Below, in pieces: positions 1 through 9,697 of a stretch of DNA of 64,000 nucleotides (the stretch's first letter is position 1; each line of letters opens with the position of its first letter). Below the pieces are notes generated by a model that worked only from the letters and a program-made list of their open reading frames with translations, was not told where the DNA came from and ran no database searches. Source of the DNA: Candidatus Acidulidesulfobacter diazotrophicus (GTDB lineage: Bacteria > SZUA-79 > Acidulodesulfobacterales > Acidulodesulfobacteraceae); the NCBI GenBank assembly GCA_004195025.1, contig SGBB01000001.1:248001-312000 (forward strand), given 5' to 3'. Made by a program: the position numbers and the translations under genes.

Positions 1-1
1 A

Positions 2-730
2 ACATCGACAGGAGTTTATCATCCCGTTAAGGAAATAGCCGAAATAGTTAAAAAAAGGGAGAATACAATACTTATCGTAGATGCTATAACGGCTCTAGGT
101 GTAGTAAATATCCCGCAAGACGAATGGGGTATAGATGTCGTAGTCACAGGATCGCAAAAGGCTCTTATGCTTCCTCCTGGTCTTGCTTTTGCTTCTTTAA
201 ATGAAAAAGCATGGTCTTTTGTTGAGAAATCGGATTTGCCGAAATATTATTTTAATTTTAAGAAAGAAAAAAAATCTTTGGAAAAAAATCAAAATGCATA
301 TACTCCCAATGTTCAACTTATTGTCGGATTGCGTGAAATTTTAAAAGAAATTAAAGAGGAAGGGCTTGAACATGTTTTTAAAAGGCATGCAAATTTAGCT
401 AACGCTACAAGAAAGGCGGTTCAGGCGCTAGGTCTTAAATTATATCCTTCTGATGAGCCGTCCAATGCGCTTACGGCTGCCTGGGCGCCTGATGGTATAG
501 ATGCAGGAAAGATTACTAAATTAATTAGAGAGAAGTATGGTATTACTATAGCAGGCGGTCAGGATGCAGTAAAAGGCAAAATATTTAGAATTGCCCATTT
601 AGGGTACGCAGGTTGTTTTGACGTAATAACCGTTATTTCTGCTTTAGAAGCCGTGTTAAAAGAGCTTGGCTATAAATTTGAAACGGGTACCGGGTTGAAA
701 GCAGCTCAGGAAGCTCTGTTTGGCAACTAA
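2..730 (+). CDS. Class V aminotransferase, 3' part (5' end outside window)
   Basis: PLP-dependent class V aminotransferase of the alanine-glyoxylate / serine-pyruvate type. The frame is open from base 2, so the gene enters from the left edge; an internal ATG at 167 is not the start. The translated part carries DAITALG, with the Asp that contacts the pyridine nitrogen, and then TGSQKALMLPPG, whose Lys is the expected Schiff-base lysine. The small C-terminal domain runs to the TAA at 730. It lies directly upstream of serA. Class V aminotransferases beside serA often supply the transamination step of serine synthesis, so that role is a reasonable inference; exact substrate specificity cannot be read from the fragment. 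Confidence 0.85.
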   Translation, partial: TSTGVYHPVKEIAEIVKKRENTILIVDAITALGVVNIPQDEWGIDVVVTGSQKALMLPPGLAFASLNEKAWSFVEKSDLPKYYFNFKKEKKSLEKNQNAYTPNVQLIVGLREILKEIKEEGLEHVFKRHANLANATRKAVQALGLKLYPSDEPSNALTAAWAPDGIDAGKITKLIREKYGITIAGGQDAVKGKIFRIAHLGYAGCFDVITVISALEAVLKELGYKFETGTGLKAAQEALFGN

Positions 731-1027
731 TAAATAAGTACCAAGTTAAAAATTATAAAATTTAAATTATTTATTTATTATTTATATTATATAGATAAAA
801 GTATCTTTATATGTATTATATATTGCATTAATTAATAATTTATTGATAATTGTATTTTTATTATTTTACTATTTTATTATTTATATAAATTAAATAACAA
901 TAAATAAATAATAGTATTAATATTAAATCTGTATTTAATCAAATTTATTTTATTTCAAATTTATTTCACCAATTATATCTATGTTATTTTATTAAATTAA
1001 ATATTAAATTATACTAAAATATACTAT
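731..1027. other. AT-rich intergenic region upstream of serA
   Basis: About 300 bases of nearly pure A/T with no open frame of note, no RNA gene and no convincing hairpin. It probably holds the serA promoter, but the sequence is too A/T-biased to pick one -10/-35 pair with confidence. Confidence 0.4.
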
Positions 1028-1048
1028 ATGATAGAGGAGACCGTTAAG

Positions 1049-2626
1049 ATGCTTAAAGTTCTCGTCAGTGATAAGTTATCCAAAGAAGGTGTTGATATAT
1101 TATCTAAAACAGGTAAAATTCAGGTTGACGTTAAAGTCGGCTTAAAACCCGAAGAACTTAGATCTATAATACATGAATATCACGGGATAGTCATCAGGAG
1201 CGCAACAAAACTTACTAAAGATATAATTGAAGCGGCTAAAAATCTAAAAGTTATAGGCAGAGCAGGAAGCGGATTAGATAATGTAGATAAAGCTGCCGCA
1301 ACCGCTGCAGGAATTGTTGTGATGAATACCCCAGGAGGCAATACAGTTACCACGGCGGAACTTACTTTTGGAATGCTTCTTGCCATGTCAAGGCATATTC
1401 CCCAGTCTTTTTTATCTATTAAAGAAGGCAAATGGGAAAAAAGTAAATTTCAGGGCACTGAAGTATATGACAAGACATTAGGCATAATCGGTTTAGGCAA
1501 TATCGGACAAGCATTAAATAAAAGAGCAAAATGTTTTGGAATGAACGTTATAGGATACGACCCCTTCCTTTCAAAAGAAAAAGCTCAAGAACTTGAGATT
1601 AGCTATGTAAATTTAGACGAAATTTATGCAAAATCCGATTATATAAGCGTGCATACCCCGCTTTCCAAGGAAACAAAAGGTATGATAAATAAAGAAACCA
1701 TTGCAAAAATGAAAGACGGCGTGAGATTATTAAATATTGCAAGAGGCGGTATAATAAACGAGACTGATCTTTATGAAGCATTAAAGTCTAAAAAAGTTGC
1801 ATCATGCGCATTAGATGTTTTTGAAGTTGAACCTCCGGTCAATAATCCCCTTTTAACCTTAGACAATTTAATTGTCACTCCGCATTTAGGTGCATCTACC
1901 GAGGAAGCTCAGATTAATGTTGCGGTGGCTGTTTGTAATCAGATAGTTGATTATTTGCTTAACGGAACTATAAAAAATGCCGTCAACGTACCTTCCGTTA
2001 CAAAAGAAGAGCTTGAAGTAGTTGGTCCTTATCTGACTTTAGGAGAAAAATTAGGCAAACTTGCGGGAAATTTAGTTGCAGGAGCCATTAAATCTATTAA
2101 AATAGATTATAACGGACTTGTAGCTAATCATAACATATCTGCTATCACTCCAAATGCGATAAAAGGTCTGCTTTATCCATTGCTTGGCGAAGAGATTAAT
2201 TACATAAATGCTAATGAAACGGCAAAAAAACGAGGCATCTCGGTTGTTGAAGCCAAATCGGATTCTAATTTTGATTACACAAGCACAATTACTCTTTCAG
2301 TTGCGACCGATAAAGAAACTTTTGTTATTACAGGAGCTATATTCGGCAAAAAAAATCCGTGGATAGTTAAAATTAACGATTATGCAATTGAAGCTATTCC
2401 TGAAGGCCATATGCTTGCGATATTTAATCTTGATAAGCCGGGTGTAATAGCTTCTATCGGAAAAATTTTAGGAAAAAACAATATAAATATAGCAAGAATG
2501 CATCTCGGCAGAGATAAAGAACAAGCTATTTCTATATTGCAGCTTGATTCAAAAGCGGATAATAATGTTATAAATGAACTTTTAGCCGAACCTAATATTA
2601 TACGCGCGCAATATCTTGAATTATAA
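1049..2626 (+). CDS. serA: D-3-phosphoglycerate dehydrogenase
   Basis: Catalyses the NAD-dependent oxidation of 3-phosphoglycerate, the first committed step of serine synthesis in the cytoplasm. The Rossmann signature GLGNIGQ is visible, followed by the catalytic region LNIARGGIINE and the HLGASTEEAQ segment. The C-terminal half contains the intervening domain of long-form SerA and ends in an ACT domain (around FNLDKPGVIASIGKILG) that usually senses serine. An ATG exists at 1028, but the ATG at 1049 is preceded by GAGGAG nine bases upstream and gives 525 residues, the usual length for long SerA, so I place the start there. It lies downstream of a class V aminotransferase, consistent with a serine pathway pair. 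Confidence 0.95.
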   Translation: MLKVLVSDKLSKEGVDILSKTGKIQVDVKVGLKPEELRSIIHEYHGIVIRSATKLTKDIIEAAKNLKVIGRAGSGLDNVDKAAATAAGIVVMNTPGGNTVTTAELTFGMLLAMSRHIPQSFLSIKEGKWEKSKFQGTEVYDKTLGIIGLGNIGQALNKRAKCFGMNVIGYDPFLSKEKAQELEISYVNLDEIYAKSDYISVHTPLSKETKGMINKETIAKMKDGVRLLNIARGGIINETDLYEALKSKKVASCALDVFEVEPPVNNPLLTLDNLIVTPHLGASTEEAQINVAVAVCNQIVDYLLNGTIKNAVNVPSVTKEELEVVGPYLTLGEKLGKLAGNLVAGAIKSIKIDYNGLVANHNISAITPNAIKGLLYPLLGEEINYINANETAKKRGISVVEAKSDSNFDYTSTITLSVATDKETFVITGAIFGKKNPWIVKINDYAIEAIPEGHMLAIFNLDKPGVIASIGKILGKNNINIARMHLGRDKEQAISILQLDSKADNNVINELLAEPNIIRAQYLEL

Positions 2627-2638
2627 TTTATAATTACA

Positions 2639-3937
2639 GTGAATAAAAAAAATATAAAATTGGGAACCCAGCCGCCGGCAGGAACTAGAGATTTTTTGCC
2701 TTCTGAAGCAGCAATAATTACTGAAATAGGTAAAGTATTGCTTAGCGAATTTTCTAAGTGGGGATATAAAAGAATTATTACTCCAAGTATTGAATATATA
2801 GATACTTTGAGGATAAATTCCGATGTTAATAATTTATTTAAAGTTGTAGACGTAGGTTCAGGAGAGCTTTTGTCCTTTAGAAGCGATTTTACTTTGCAAA
2901 TTGGACGATTGAGTTCCGCTATAATAAATTCTAATGCACTGCCTTTTAAATTTTCTTACTGCGGTCCCGTATTGCGAAATATAGATGTAGTAAGCGGAAA
3001 ACATAGAGAAATATGGCAAGCAGGCGTTGAGATGATAGGACCTGATTCGCCCGAGAGCGATGCAGAGCTTATTGTTATGGCAATAGAATCTTTAAAAAAA
3101 TTAAAGATTAAAGATTTTAACGTTGACATAGGCAATGTCGAATTTTTTAGAGGAATTATTTCGGATCTTGATGAAAATATAAGCAAAAAAATTGAATACT
3201 GCGTTACAAGAAAAGATGTTTCTTCATTAATTAATATTCTTGAAAATGTCAATTTGAGCGATAGAAAAAAAGATATTATTATAGAACTGCCTTTTATGTT
3301 TGGTGAAGAAGATATTATTAAAAAAGCATGGGATATGGTTGACAATGACAGATCCAAAAGAGCGATAGAGAATATAGAAAGAATAATATCTTATATTAAA
3401 ACATATAAATTAGACGAATATATAACTATTGACCTTGGCGAAGTTCGCAGACTGCATTATTATACGGGAACAATTTTTGAATGTTATGCGCCTGGCAGCG
3501 GTTATGAACTGATAGGTGGAGGAAGGTATAACAATTTATTAGAATCCTTCGGGCAAAATTATGCAGGCGCTGGATTCGCCATTAATTTAGACATAATTTC
3601 GGAATTTATCGGCAGAAATAAAATAACCGCAAAATCAGATGATTTTTTAATAGCTAATAAAACGGCAGATCGTTTAATTCCCGTTGAATTAAATAAATTC
3701 TTAAAAAATGCAGGATTTAAGTCGGAAATTAATTTTATGGATTACGGTTATTTGGAACATATAGAATATATGAAGCAAAATTATATTAATAACTTAGTTT
3801 ATATATATAACGACAAAAATAATTCAGAAAAAGAAAAACTTATTATTTCTTATCAGAATATTAAAGATGAAAATAAAATCAACTTTTATTCTCTAAAAGA
3901 ATTCAAAGAATATATTGTAAACATTAAAAAAGTCTAG
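2639..3937 (+). CDS. hisZ: ATP phosphoribosyltransferase regulatory subunit HisZ
   Basis: A class II aminoacyl-tRNA synthetase-like protein that is not a synthetase: HisZ binds short-form HisG and confers histidine feedback control. The N-terminus (PPAGTRDFLPSEA) and the motif 2-like region around FRSDFT resemble the HisS/HisZ catalytic core. The late GGGRYNNLL motif is present, but the protein lacks a clear HisRS anticodon-binding domain. The GTG start is 12 bases after the serA stop, and purA follows 42 bases later; hisZ-purA is a recurrent bacterial gene pair. No hisG is in the window, so the partner must lie elsewhere. A divergent HisS paralogue is the alternative reading. Confidence 0.85.
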   Translation: MNKKNIKLGTQPPAGTRDFLPSEAAIITEIGKVLLSEFSKWGYKRIITPSIEYIDTLRINSDVNNLFKVVDVGSGELLSFRSDFTLQIGRLSSAIINSNALPFKFSYCGPVLRNIDVVSGKHREIWQAGVEMIGPDSPESDAELIVMAIESLKKLKIKDFNVDIGNVEFFRGIISDLDENISKKIEYCVTRKDVSSLINILENVNLSDRKKDIIIELPFMFGEEDIIKKAWDMVDNDRSKRAIENIERIISYIKTYKLDEYITIDLGEVRRLHYYTGTIFECYAPGSGYELIGGGRYNNLLESFGQNYAGAGFAINLDIISEFIGRNKITAKSDDFLIANKTADRLIPVELNKFLKNAGFKSEINFMDYGYLEHIEYMKQNYINNLVYIYNDKNNSEKEKLIISYQNIKDENKINFYSLKEFKEYIVNIKKV

Positions 3938-3979
3938 ATTCAATATTAAAATTAATTATTGATATTAAATATTAAAATT

Positions 3980-5272
3980 ATGAGAAAAAAAAATATTATA
4001 GTGGTAGGTCTTCAATGGGGTGACGAAGGAAAAGGGAAAATTGTAGATCTTTTATCTAAAAATGTTGATATAATTGCGAGGTATCAAGGCGGCAACAATG
4101 CAGGACATACGGTGGTTACAGGCAATATAAGTTTAGTATTCAGACTTGTTCCTTCAGGTATACTTAATGAAGATAAAATTTGTATTCTCGGTAATGGCGT
4201 AGTGGTAGATCCTGTTGTCTTATTTGAAGAATTAGAAGCATTGCAAAAAATAAACATAAGGATTAGAGAAAGATTTTATATTTCCCATAAATGCCATATT
4301 ATTATGCCGTATCATAAAAGATTGGATATAGCGCGTGAAAGATTAAGAGGCGCAGGAATGATCGGTACTACGGGAAGAGGTATAGGTCCTGCCTATGAAG
4401 ACAAAGTGGCAAGAATTGGAATCAGGGCTATTGATCTTACAAAAAAAGACGTGTTGTATGATAAAATTATCATGAGTCTTAAGGAAAAAAATTATTTATT
4501 TGAAAATGTATTGGGAGAAAATATATTTAATCCGGACGAATTAATTAACGAATATTTTGAATACGGCAATAAACTTAAGGATTATTTAATAGATTCTTCC
4601 GAATTTATAAATCAAAGCATAGAAGCAGGTAAAAATATTATGCTTGAAGGAGCACAGGGGACATTTTTAGATGTGGACCACGGCACGTATCCCTATGTTA
4701 CTTCTTCAAATACTGTTGCAGGCGGTTCAATGTCCGGAATCGGAATAGGTCCTACAAAAATTGACGAGGTAATAGGTATTACTAAAGCTTATACAACAAG
4801 AGTAGGCGAAGGCTATTTTCCTACGGAATTAAACGAAGGACTCGGGGATGCAATAAGAGATAAAGGCGAGGAATTCGGTTCTGTTACAGGAAGACCTAGG
4901 AGATGCGGCTGGTTCGATGCTAATTTGATAAAAACGGCGAAATATCTTAACGGTATTACAGGAATGGTTGTTACTAAACTTGATGTTTTGTCAGGTTTAA
5001 AAAAAATTAATATTTGCACAGGTTATCTTTTTAAGGGTTCAATTATAAATCATCTCCCGTATTCTTCAGATGATTTTAAAGATATAACGCCTGTTTATGA
5101 AGAGTCGGAAGGTTGGGACGGAGAAATTAGCGCCGTAAAAACATTTAAAGATTTGCCTGTTAATGCTCAAAAATATCTTATGAAACTTGAACAAATAACC
5201 GAAATACCTATAAACATTATATCATTAGGAAAAGATAGAATGCAGACTATCACTCTTAAAGAAATATTTTAA
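3980..5272 (+). CDS. purA: Adenylosuccinate synthetase
   Basis: Joins IMP and aspartate using GTP to make adenylosuccinate on the way to AMP. The diagnostic N-terminal P-loop GLQWGDEGKGK, the GGNNAGHT motif with the catalytic His, TTGRGIGPAYEDK and the C-terminal GRPRRCGWFD are all present. A TTG at 3959 extends the frame, but the ATG at 3980 gives 430 residues, the normal PurA size, and places the start just before the first beta strand. There is no strong ribosome-binding site, as for several genes here. It lies 42 bases after hisZ and is probably co-transcribed with serA and hisZ. Confidence 0.96.
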   Translation: MRKKNIIVVGLQWGDEGKGKIVDLLSKNVDIIARYQGGNNAGHTVVTGNISLVFRLVPSGILNEDKICILGNGVVVDPVVLFEELEALQKINIRIRERFYISHKCHIIMPYHKRLDIARERLRGAGMIGTTGRGIGPAYEDKVARIGIRAIDLTKKDVLYDKIIMSLKEKNYLFENVLGENIFNPDELINEYFEYGNKLKDYLIDSSEFINQSIEAGKNIMLEGAQGTFLDVDHGTYPYVTSSNTVAGGSMSGIGIGPTKIDEVIGITKAYTTRVGEGYFPTELNEGLGDAIRDKGEEFGSVTGRPRRCGWFDANLIKTAKYLNGITGMVVTKLDVLSGLKKINICTGYLFKGSIINHLPYSSDDFKDITPVYEESEGWDGEISAVKTFKDLPVNAQKYLMKLEQITEIPINIISLGKDRMQTITLKEIF

Positions 5273-5327
5273 GTCATATTGCTTTAACTTTTACAATAAA
5301 ACATTAGATTGCTAATGTTGCTAAGTT

Positions 5328-5347
5328 GTTTACGCAATGACGTAAAC
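5328..5347. terminator. Perfect 7-bp hairpin after purA
   Basis: GTTTACG and CGTAAAC flank a six-base loop about 55 bases after the purA stop. It is followed by mixed sequence rather than a T run, so termination is possible but not certain. Confidence 0.35.
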
Positions 5348-5422
5348 TCAATCGTAAAAGCAGGTAGCTGTGCTGTGTGCATATGCTATATTTATATAAA
5401 TATTTATTGTTAAAAAAATAAA

Positions 5423-6298
5423 TTGTCATCATTCGTTGAACAGTTTAAAGCAATTTACAATCAAAAAGACATCCCTGAAAATTTACGATTTTTAGCGCTT
5501 CAATCCTGCTATACCGCTAATTTTCTTTTGCAAGAATTAAATAGTCTCGCATATCCCAAAAATTGCAATGCCGATACAATGTCAAATACCTATACTATGA
5601 TAGACGTTGGAACAGGGCTAGGAATAATACCGTTAATTTTAAACTCACAGAAAATATACTATAATTATATTTGCGTAGATATAGATAATAACAGTTTAAA
5701 AATAGCTAAACAATTATTTGAAGAAAAGCATTTTAGTTTAGTATGCGCAGATGTTTATGCAATGCCTTTTAAAGACCCAATCGCAGATATTTTATTTGCA
5801 AGATACGTATTGCAGCACATAAATCGCATTGACCTATTTTTATTAGAATTAAAAAAAATAATGAAAACTAATTCTAAAATAGTTATTATAGACATTGAAG
5901 ATGACCTGAATATTTTTTATCCGGAGTTGCCGCCGGAAACTACAAAAGTTTTTGAAAGTTATGAAAAATTTCAAAAGCAATGCGGCGGAGATAGAAGTAT
6001 TTCAAAAAAATTGTCTTACTTTTTATTTAAAACAGGATTTAGAAATGTTGAAATAAAACCTTTTACTTCAACATTTTTTGCTTCCAAAGAAGATTATCCC
6101 GATTATTTTAAGCAAATAAAAAATTCTTTTTTATTGCTTAGCAGCGAACTTGAACTTATAAAAGATAAACTATTTAAAAATAAATTGATTAGTCCGACGG
6201 ATTTTCATAAAGGACTAAATAGTTATTTAAATTACCTAAATTATTCAGATAGCATTTTTATGTCAAAAACAGAATTTCTAATAACCGCAATGAAATAA
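5423..6298 (+). CDS. SAM-dependent class I methyltransferase
   Basis: A Rossmann-fold methyltransferase of 291 residues whose substrate I cannot name. Motif I, DVGTGLGIIPLIL, is near residue 60, followed by the acidic CVDIDNNSL strand that holds the SAM ribose. The motif around CADVYAMPFKD and the post-motif LFARYVLQHI match the Methyltransf_11/25 pattern. The frame opens at TTG 5423; the first in-frame ATG (5578) would delete part of the N-terminal helices, so the TTG is preferred. It is followed by an ABC-2 permease and an AlkP-superfamily gene on the same strand, which suggests a small-molecule or lipid modification setting but proves nothing. Confidence 0.8.
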   Translation: MSSFVEQFKAIYNQKDIPENLRFLALQSCYTANFLLQELNSLAYPKNCNADTMSNTYTMIDVGTGLGIIPLILNSQKIYYNYICVDIDNNSLKIAKQLFEEKHFSLVCADVYAMPFKDPIADILFARYVLQHINRIDLFLLELKKIMKTNSKIVIIDIEDDLNIFYPELPPETTKVFESYEKFQKQCGGDRSISKKLSYFLFKTGFRNVEIKPFTSTFFASKEDYPDYFKQIKNSFLLLSSELELIKDKLFKNKLISPTDFHKGLNSYLNYLNYSDSIFMSKTEFLITAMK

Positions 6299-6424
6299 TC
6301 TTAATGCAAATAATTTATAAATCAGATATTATAAATTTAAAATGATTATATTTTTCAATTTGCATTATAATATAAAAAATTTATTTATTTGATAGATCAA
6401 TTAATTATTACTTAAAACATAAAT

Positions 6425-7201
6425 ATGCTAAAAGATGAATTAAAAGCGTTTTATGCAATAAATATGCGGGAACTGCTAAAGTTTACAAGACAAAAATCCA
6501 GACTGATAACTGACCTGTCAAGGCCGGTAATATGGTTATTATTTGTAGGCTACGGCATCTCAACCTTAGTTAAACTCAAAAACGGTTCTTATATTGATTT
6601 TATATTTCCGGGAATTCTTGTGATGACCGTTCTTTTCAGGTCTATTTTTTCTGCAATTTCAATTATATGGGATCGTCAGTTTGGCGTTTTGAAAGAAATT
6701 TTGGTTTCTCCCGTGTCAAGAAAAACATTCGTTTTTGCAAAAATTACATCAGGAAGCATAATAAGCACGGCACAGGGTTTAATAATTTTAATATTTGCTC
6801 CTTTTTTAGGTATAAATTTAACAATAGGTATGTTTTTTCTAACACTGATAGCCCTTTTTTTTATTTCATCGTCTATAACCGCTTTCGGTATTTTAATAGC
6901 GTCAAGAATGACATCGTTTGAAGGATTTAACTCAATTATAAATCTGATAGTGCAGCCTATGTTTTTTGTAAGCGGAGCTCTATATCCGATAAAAAAATTT
7001 CCTCTTTTTTTAAAAATTTTAGCCTATATAAATCCTATAACATATTCGGTAGATTTGTTAAAATATATATTTTTTCATAATAAAGCAAAAAGTATTTTTG
7101 TGCCTGAAATTCCTGTTATAATAAGTATAGTATTTATTGCTCTTTTTTTAATAGTAATGGTGCTGTCTGCAAATTATTTTTTTGAAAAGGAAGAAAATTA
7201 A
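6425..7201 (+). CDS. ABC-2 type transporter permease
   Basis: A 258-residue inner-membrane protein with about six hydrophobic segments, in the family of DrrB/NodJ-like permeases that export drugs, polysaccharides or lipids. The conserved cytoplasmic segment WDRQFGVLKEILVSPVSR, which contacts the ATPase, and the late FVSGALYPI.KFP motif are clear. The protein ends within a few residues after the last membrane helix, as is normal. No ABC ATPase gene lies beside it, which is unusual because permease and ATPase are normally adjacent. The gap to the next gene is 6 bases, so those two are almost certainly translated from one message. Confidence 0.88.
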   Translation: MLKDELKAFYAINMRELLKFTRQKSRLITDLSRPVIWLLFVGYGISTLVKLKNGSYIDFIFPGILVMTVLFRSIFSAISIIWDRQFGVLKEILVSPVSRKTFVFAKITSGSIISTAQGLIILIFAPFLGINLTIGMFFLTLIALFFISSSITAFGILIASRMTSFEGFNSIINLIVQPMFFVSGALYPIKKFPLFLKILAYINPITYSVDLLKYIFFHNKAKSIFVPEIPVIISIVFIALFLIVMVLSANYFFEKEEN

Positions 7202-7207
7202 TTAGAT

Positions 7208-8953
7208 ATGAAAATCAATTTAAAGATATTTAAGAAATCTATAAGAAAAATAAAAATAACAAAACAGATAGATAAGAAAGGTTTTATTATTTTTCAAATA
7301 GACGGTCTTTCTAAAGAAGCTTTAGATAAAGCATTTAAACATAATCTGATGCCTTTTCTAAAAAAGATGACTTTAAAAAAAGGATATTTGCTAACCGATT
7401 ATCTTACGGGAGTTCCAAGCGATACCCCATTTTTTCAAGCAGGGCTGCTATACGGAGATAATAAAAATATTCCAGGATTCAGGTGGATTGAGAAAGATAC
7501 GGGAAATGAAATTATTTTTAAAAATCCTGAAAGCGCAGGGCATGTTGAAGCAATGCTTTCTAAAAATCATAAAGGTCTTCTTAAGGGCGGTTCAAGCTAT
7601 GTTAATTTGTTTTCAGGAGGAGCGTCTCGTTCAACATTTACATTATCGACATTTTCAGCGAGGTATCTTTTTAAAAAAAAAATAAGGAATTTTGATATTT
7701 TTATTATATTTATGTTTCATGTTTTTACTTTATTTAAAACTATTTTTTATGTGATGTTCGAATTTTTTTTTGAATTATATGAAAAAATATTAGATGTAAT
7801 CAAAAAAAGAGTCGTTAGACCGGAAGGTATATTTCCTTTTGCAAGAGTTATGTCCAATGTAATATTTAAAGAAATTGAGACATTCGGCGCAATTATGGAT
7901 ATTTCTAGAGGGGTGCCCTCTATATACATGGATTTTACAGGATACGACGAACTATCTCACCATAGAGGTCCATATTCAATTAGTGCGCTGAGAGCTCTAA
8001 AGGCAATAGACCGCAAAATAAAATATATTTTTAAAGAATTAGATAAATCAAGCAGAAAATATGATTTTTTTATTTTATCCGACCATGGACATACGCCGTC
8101 TGTCCCATTTGTCCATTTAAATAATAATGAAAAACTTGAAGCAGTCGTCAGTAAATTCATAACAAAAAATATTAACATTAATAATAATACAAAAAAAGAA
8201 TATACGGTGTATGAATTTGATACAGGCTACAATGCAGTTTTTAAACGGTTATTCTTATATATAGACGATTTGCTTAAGAAAAGCAGCTGCGATAAGATTT
8301 ATAATAAATTATTTAATAAATTTAAATATGATATTGAAACAAAAAACAATATTAACAATAAAAATGTTATAGATTGGAAAAATAAAAATGTAATATATAT
8401 AATGAATTCCGGACCTATGTCTAATATTTATTTTTCTGATAAAAAGACTAAAATGAATACTGAAGAAATTGAAGTTTTTTATCCGGGTTTAATCAAACGA
8501 TTATCCGATATTGAACATATCGGATTTATAATGGGTATAAATAAAAAAAACGATATAGTTATATCGTATAAAGGCTCGGAAGGTTTTGAACCTTTTTTTA
8601 AACACAATATAGCAGCGGACGAAAAACTATTAGATTCTTATCTAAAAAATATTTCTAATGATACCCTGAAAAATATTATAGAATATCTTAAGGTGTTTGA
8701 TAAAAAAAAAATAATAATAAATTCTATTAAAGATTTCTGCAGATTTAATAATTCAGGCGACTTAATAATTTTTGGAGCATACAATAAGGGATATATAGTT
8801 AATTTTGAAAATCAGCTTGGCGCTCATGGAGGCGCAGGAGGAGAACAAAACATTCCTTTTGCCGTATACCCGGAAACACTAAATTTTGATTTTGCAAGTG
8901 TGAATAATGCTTGTCAAATATATGATTTTATTTACAATAATTATGTTGTATAA
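7208..8953 (+). CDS. Alkaline phosphatase superfamily hydrolase (phosphodiesterase / nucleotide pyrophosphatase type)
   Basis: A 581-residue metal-dependent hydrolase. The expected metal and catalytic residues can be placed: Asp32 in FQIDG, the nucleophile Thr73 in GVPSDTPFFQAG, Asp247 and His251 in YDELSHHRG, Asp292-His293 in LSDHGH, and a late His540 in GAHGGAGG. A strongly hydrophobic stretch at about residues 165-190 may anchor or insert into the membrane; no cleavable signal peptide is seen. Related proteins hydrolyse phosphodiesters or pyrophosphates of nucleotides or lipids, but the substrate here is unknown. It starts 6 bases after the permease, so a lipid or polymer export-and-trim partnership is possible (inference). 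Confidence 0.85.
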   Translation: MKINLKIFKKSIRKIKITKQIDKKGFIIFQIDGLSKEALDKAFKHNLMPFLKKMTLKKGYLLTDYLTGVPSDTPFFQAGLLYGDNKNIPGFRWIEKDTGNEIIFKNPESAGHVEAMLSKNHKGLLKGGSSYVNLFSGGASRSTFTLSTFSARYLFKKKIRNFDIFIIFMFHVFTLFKTIFYVMFEFFFELYEKILDVIKKRVVRPEGIFPFARVMSNVIFKEIETFGAIMDISRGVPSIYMDFTGYDELSHHRGPYSISALRALKAIDRKIKYIFKELDKSSRKYDFFILSDHGHTPSVPFVHLNNNEKLEAVVSKFITKNININNNTKKEYTVYEFDTGYNAVFKRLFLYIDDLLKKSSCDKIYNKLFNKFKYDIETKNNINNKNVIDWKNKNVIYIMNSGPMSNIYFSDKKTKMNTEEIEVFYPGLIKRLSDIEHIGFIMGINKKNDIVISYKGSEGFEPFFKHNIAADEKLLDSYLKNISNDTLKNIIEYLKVFDKKKIIINSIKDFCRFNNSGDLIIFGAYNKGYIVNFENQLGAHGGAGGEQNIPFAVYPETLNFDFASVNNACQIYDFIYNNYVV

Positions 8954-9040
8954 TGTTAGTCGTATTTATAATATTTAGTTATTAAATTTAATATTTCTGT
9001 AAATAATAAATAATAAAGATAATAAAAAATTTATATTATA

Positions 9041-9697
9041 ATGGCAAATAAAATGAAAGGAGATATAAATAAATACAATTGTATAATATTTGACTTAGAC
9101 GGAACGCTTATAGATTCTTTTCAGGCTATTAACGATGCTTTTGATGCCGTATTTTTAAGATTTGACGGAAGAGTACTATCTGATAGCGAATCCAATTCAT
9201 ATGTGGGCGTTCCGCTTGAAGATTTACTAAGTGAGATGTTCGGAGAAGAAAATCAAGCCGAAGCGATAGAAATATTTAGAAATAAATACAAGGAAGTTTG
9301 TTTTGAGAAGACTACATTAATTAAAGGGGCAAAAGAACTTCTTACAGATTTAAAAGATAAAGGCAAGTCATTAAATATTGCCACAAATAAGACAGGCGAC
9401 ATATCTCGCGATTTATTGAAATCTTTAAACATTGACAATTTATTCGATTATGTGTACGGTGTGTTTGACGGTATGAAAGGCAAACCGTCCCCTGAAATGA
9501 TAAACAAAATAATAGAAAATACAGGATTTGAAAAACCCGATGTTATTTTTATCGGAGATTCTCCAATAGACATAATGACCGCAAAAAATGCCGGGGTGAC
9601 TATGCTTAGTGTTGCATCCGGAAATCATACATATGGCGAGTTGAGGTCTTTTAATCCGGATTTTTTATATGAACATATTGCAAATATAACTTCTTAA
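9041..9697 (+). CDS. HAD-superfamily phosphatase (phosphoglycolate phosphatase-like)
   Basis: A 218-residue haloacid-dehalogenase fold hydrolase of the Gph/PGP subfamily. Motif I FDLDGTLIDSF supplies Asp18 and Asp20. A helical C1 cap follows. Motif II is in NIATNKTG, and motif III/IV in GKPSPEMI and FIGDSPIDIMTAKNAG. Substrate specificity in this family is not readable from motifs alone, so 2-phosphoglycolate phosphatase is only the commonest annotation. The stop codon overlaps the left terminal inverted repeat of a MITE-like element. Confidence 0.85.
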   Translation: MANKMKGDINKYNCIIFDLDGTLIDSFQAINDAFDAVFLRFDGRVLSDSESNSYVGVPLEDLLSEMFGEENQAEAIEIFRNKYKEVCFEKTTLIKGAKELLTDLKDKGKSLNIATNKTGDISRDLLKSLNIDNLFDYVYGVFDGMKGKPSPEMINKIIENTGFEKPDVIFIGDSPIDIMTAKNAGVTMLSVASGNHTYGELRSFNPDFLYEHIANITS

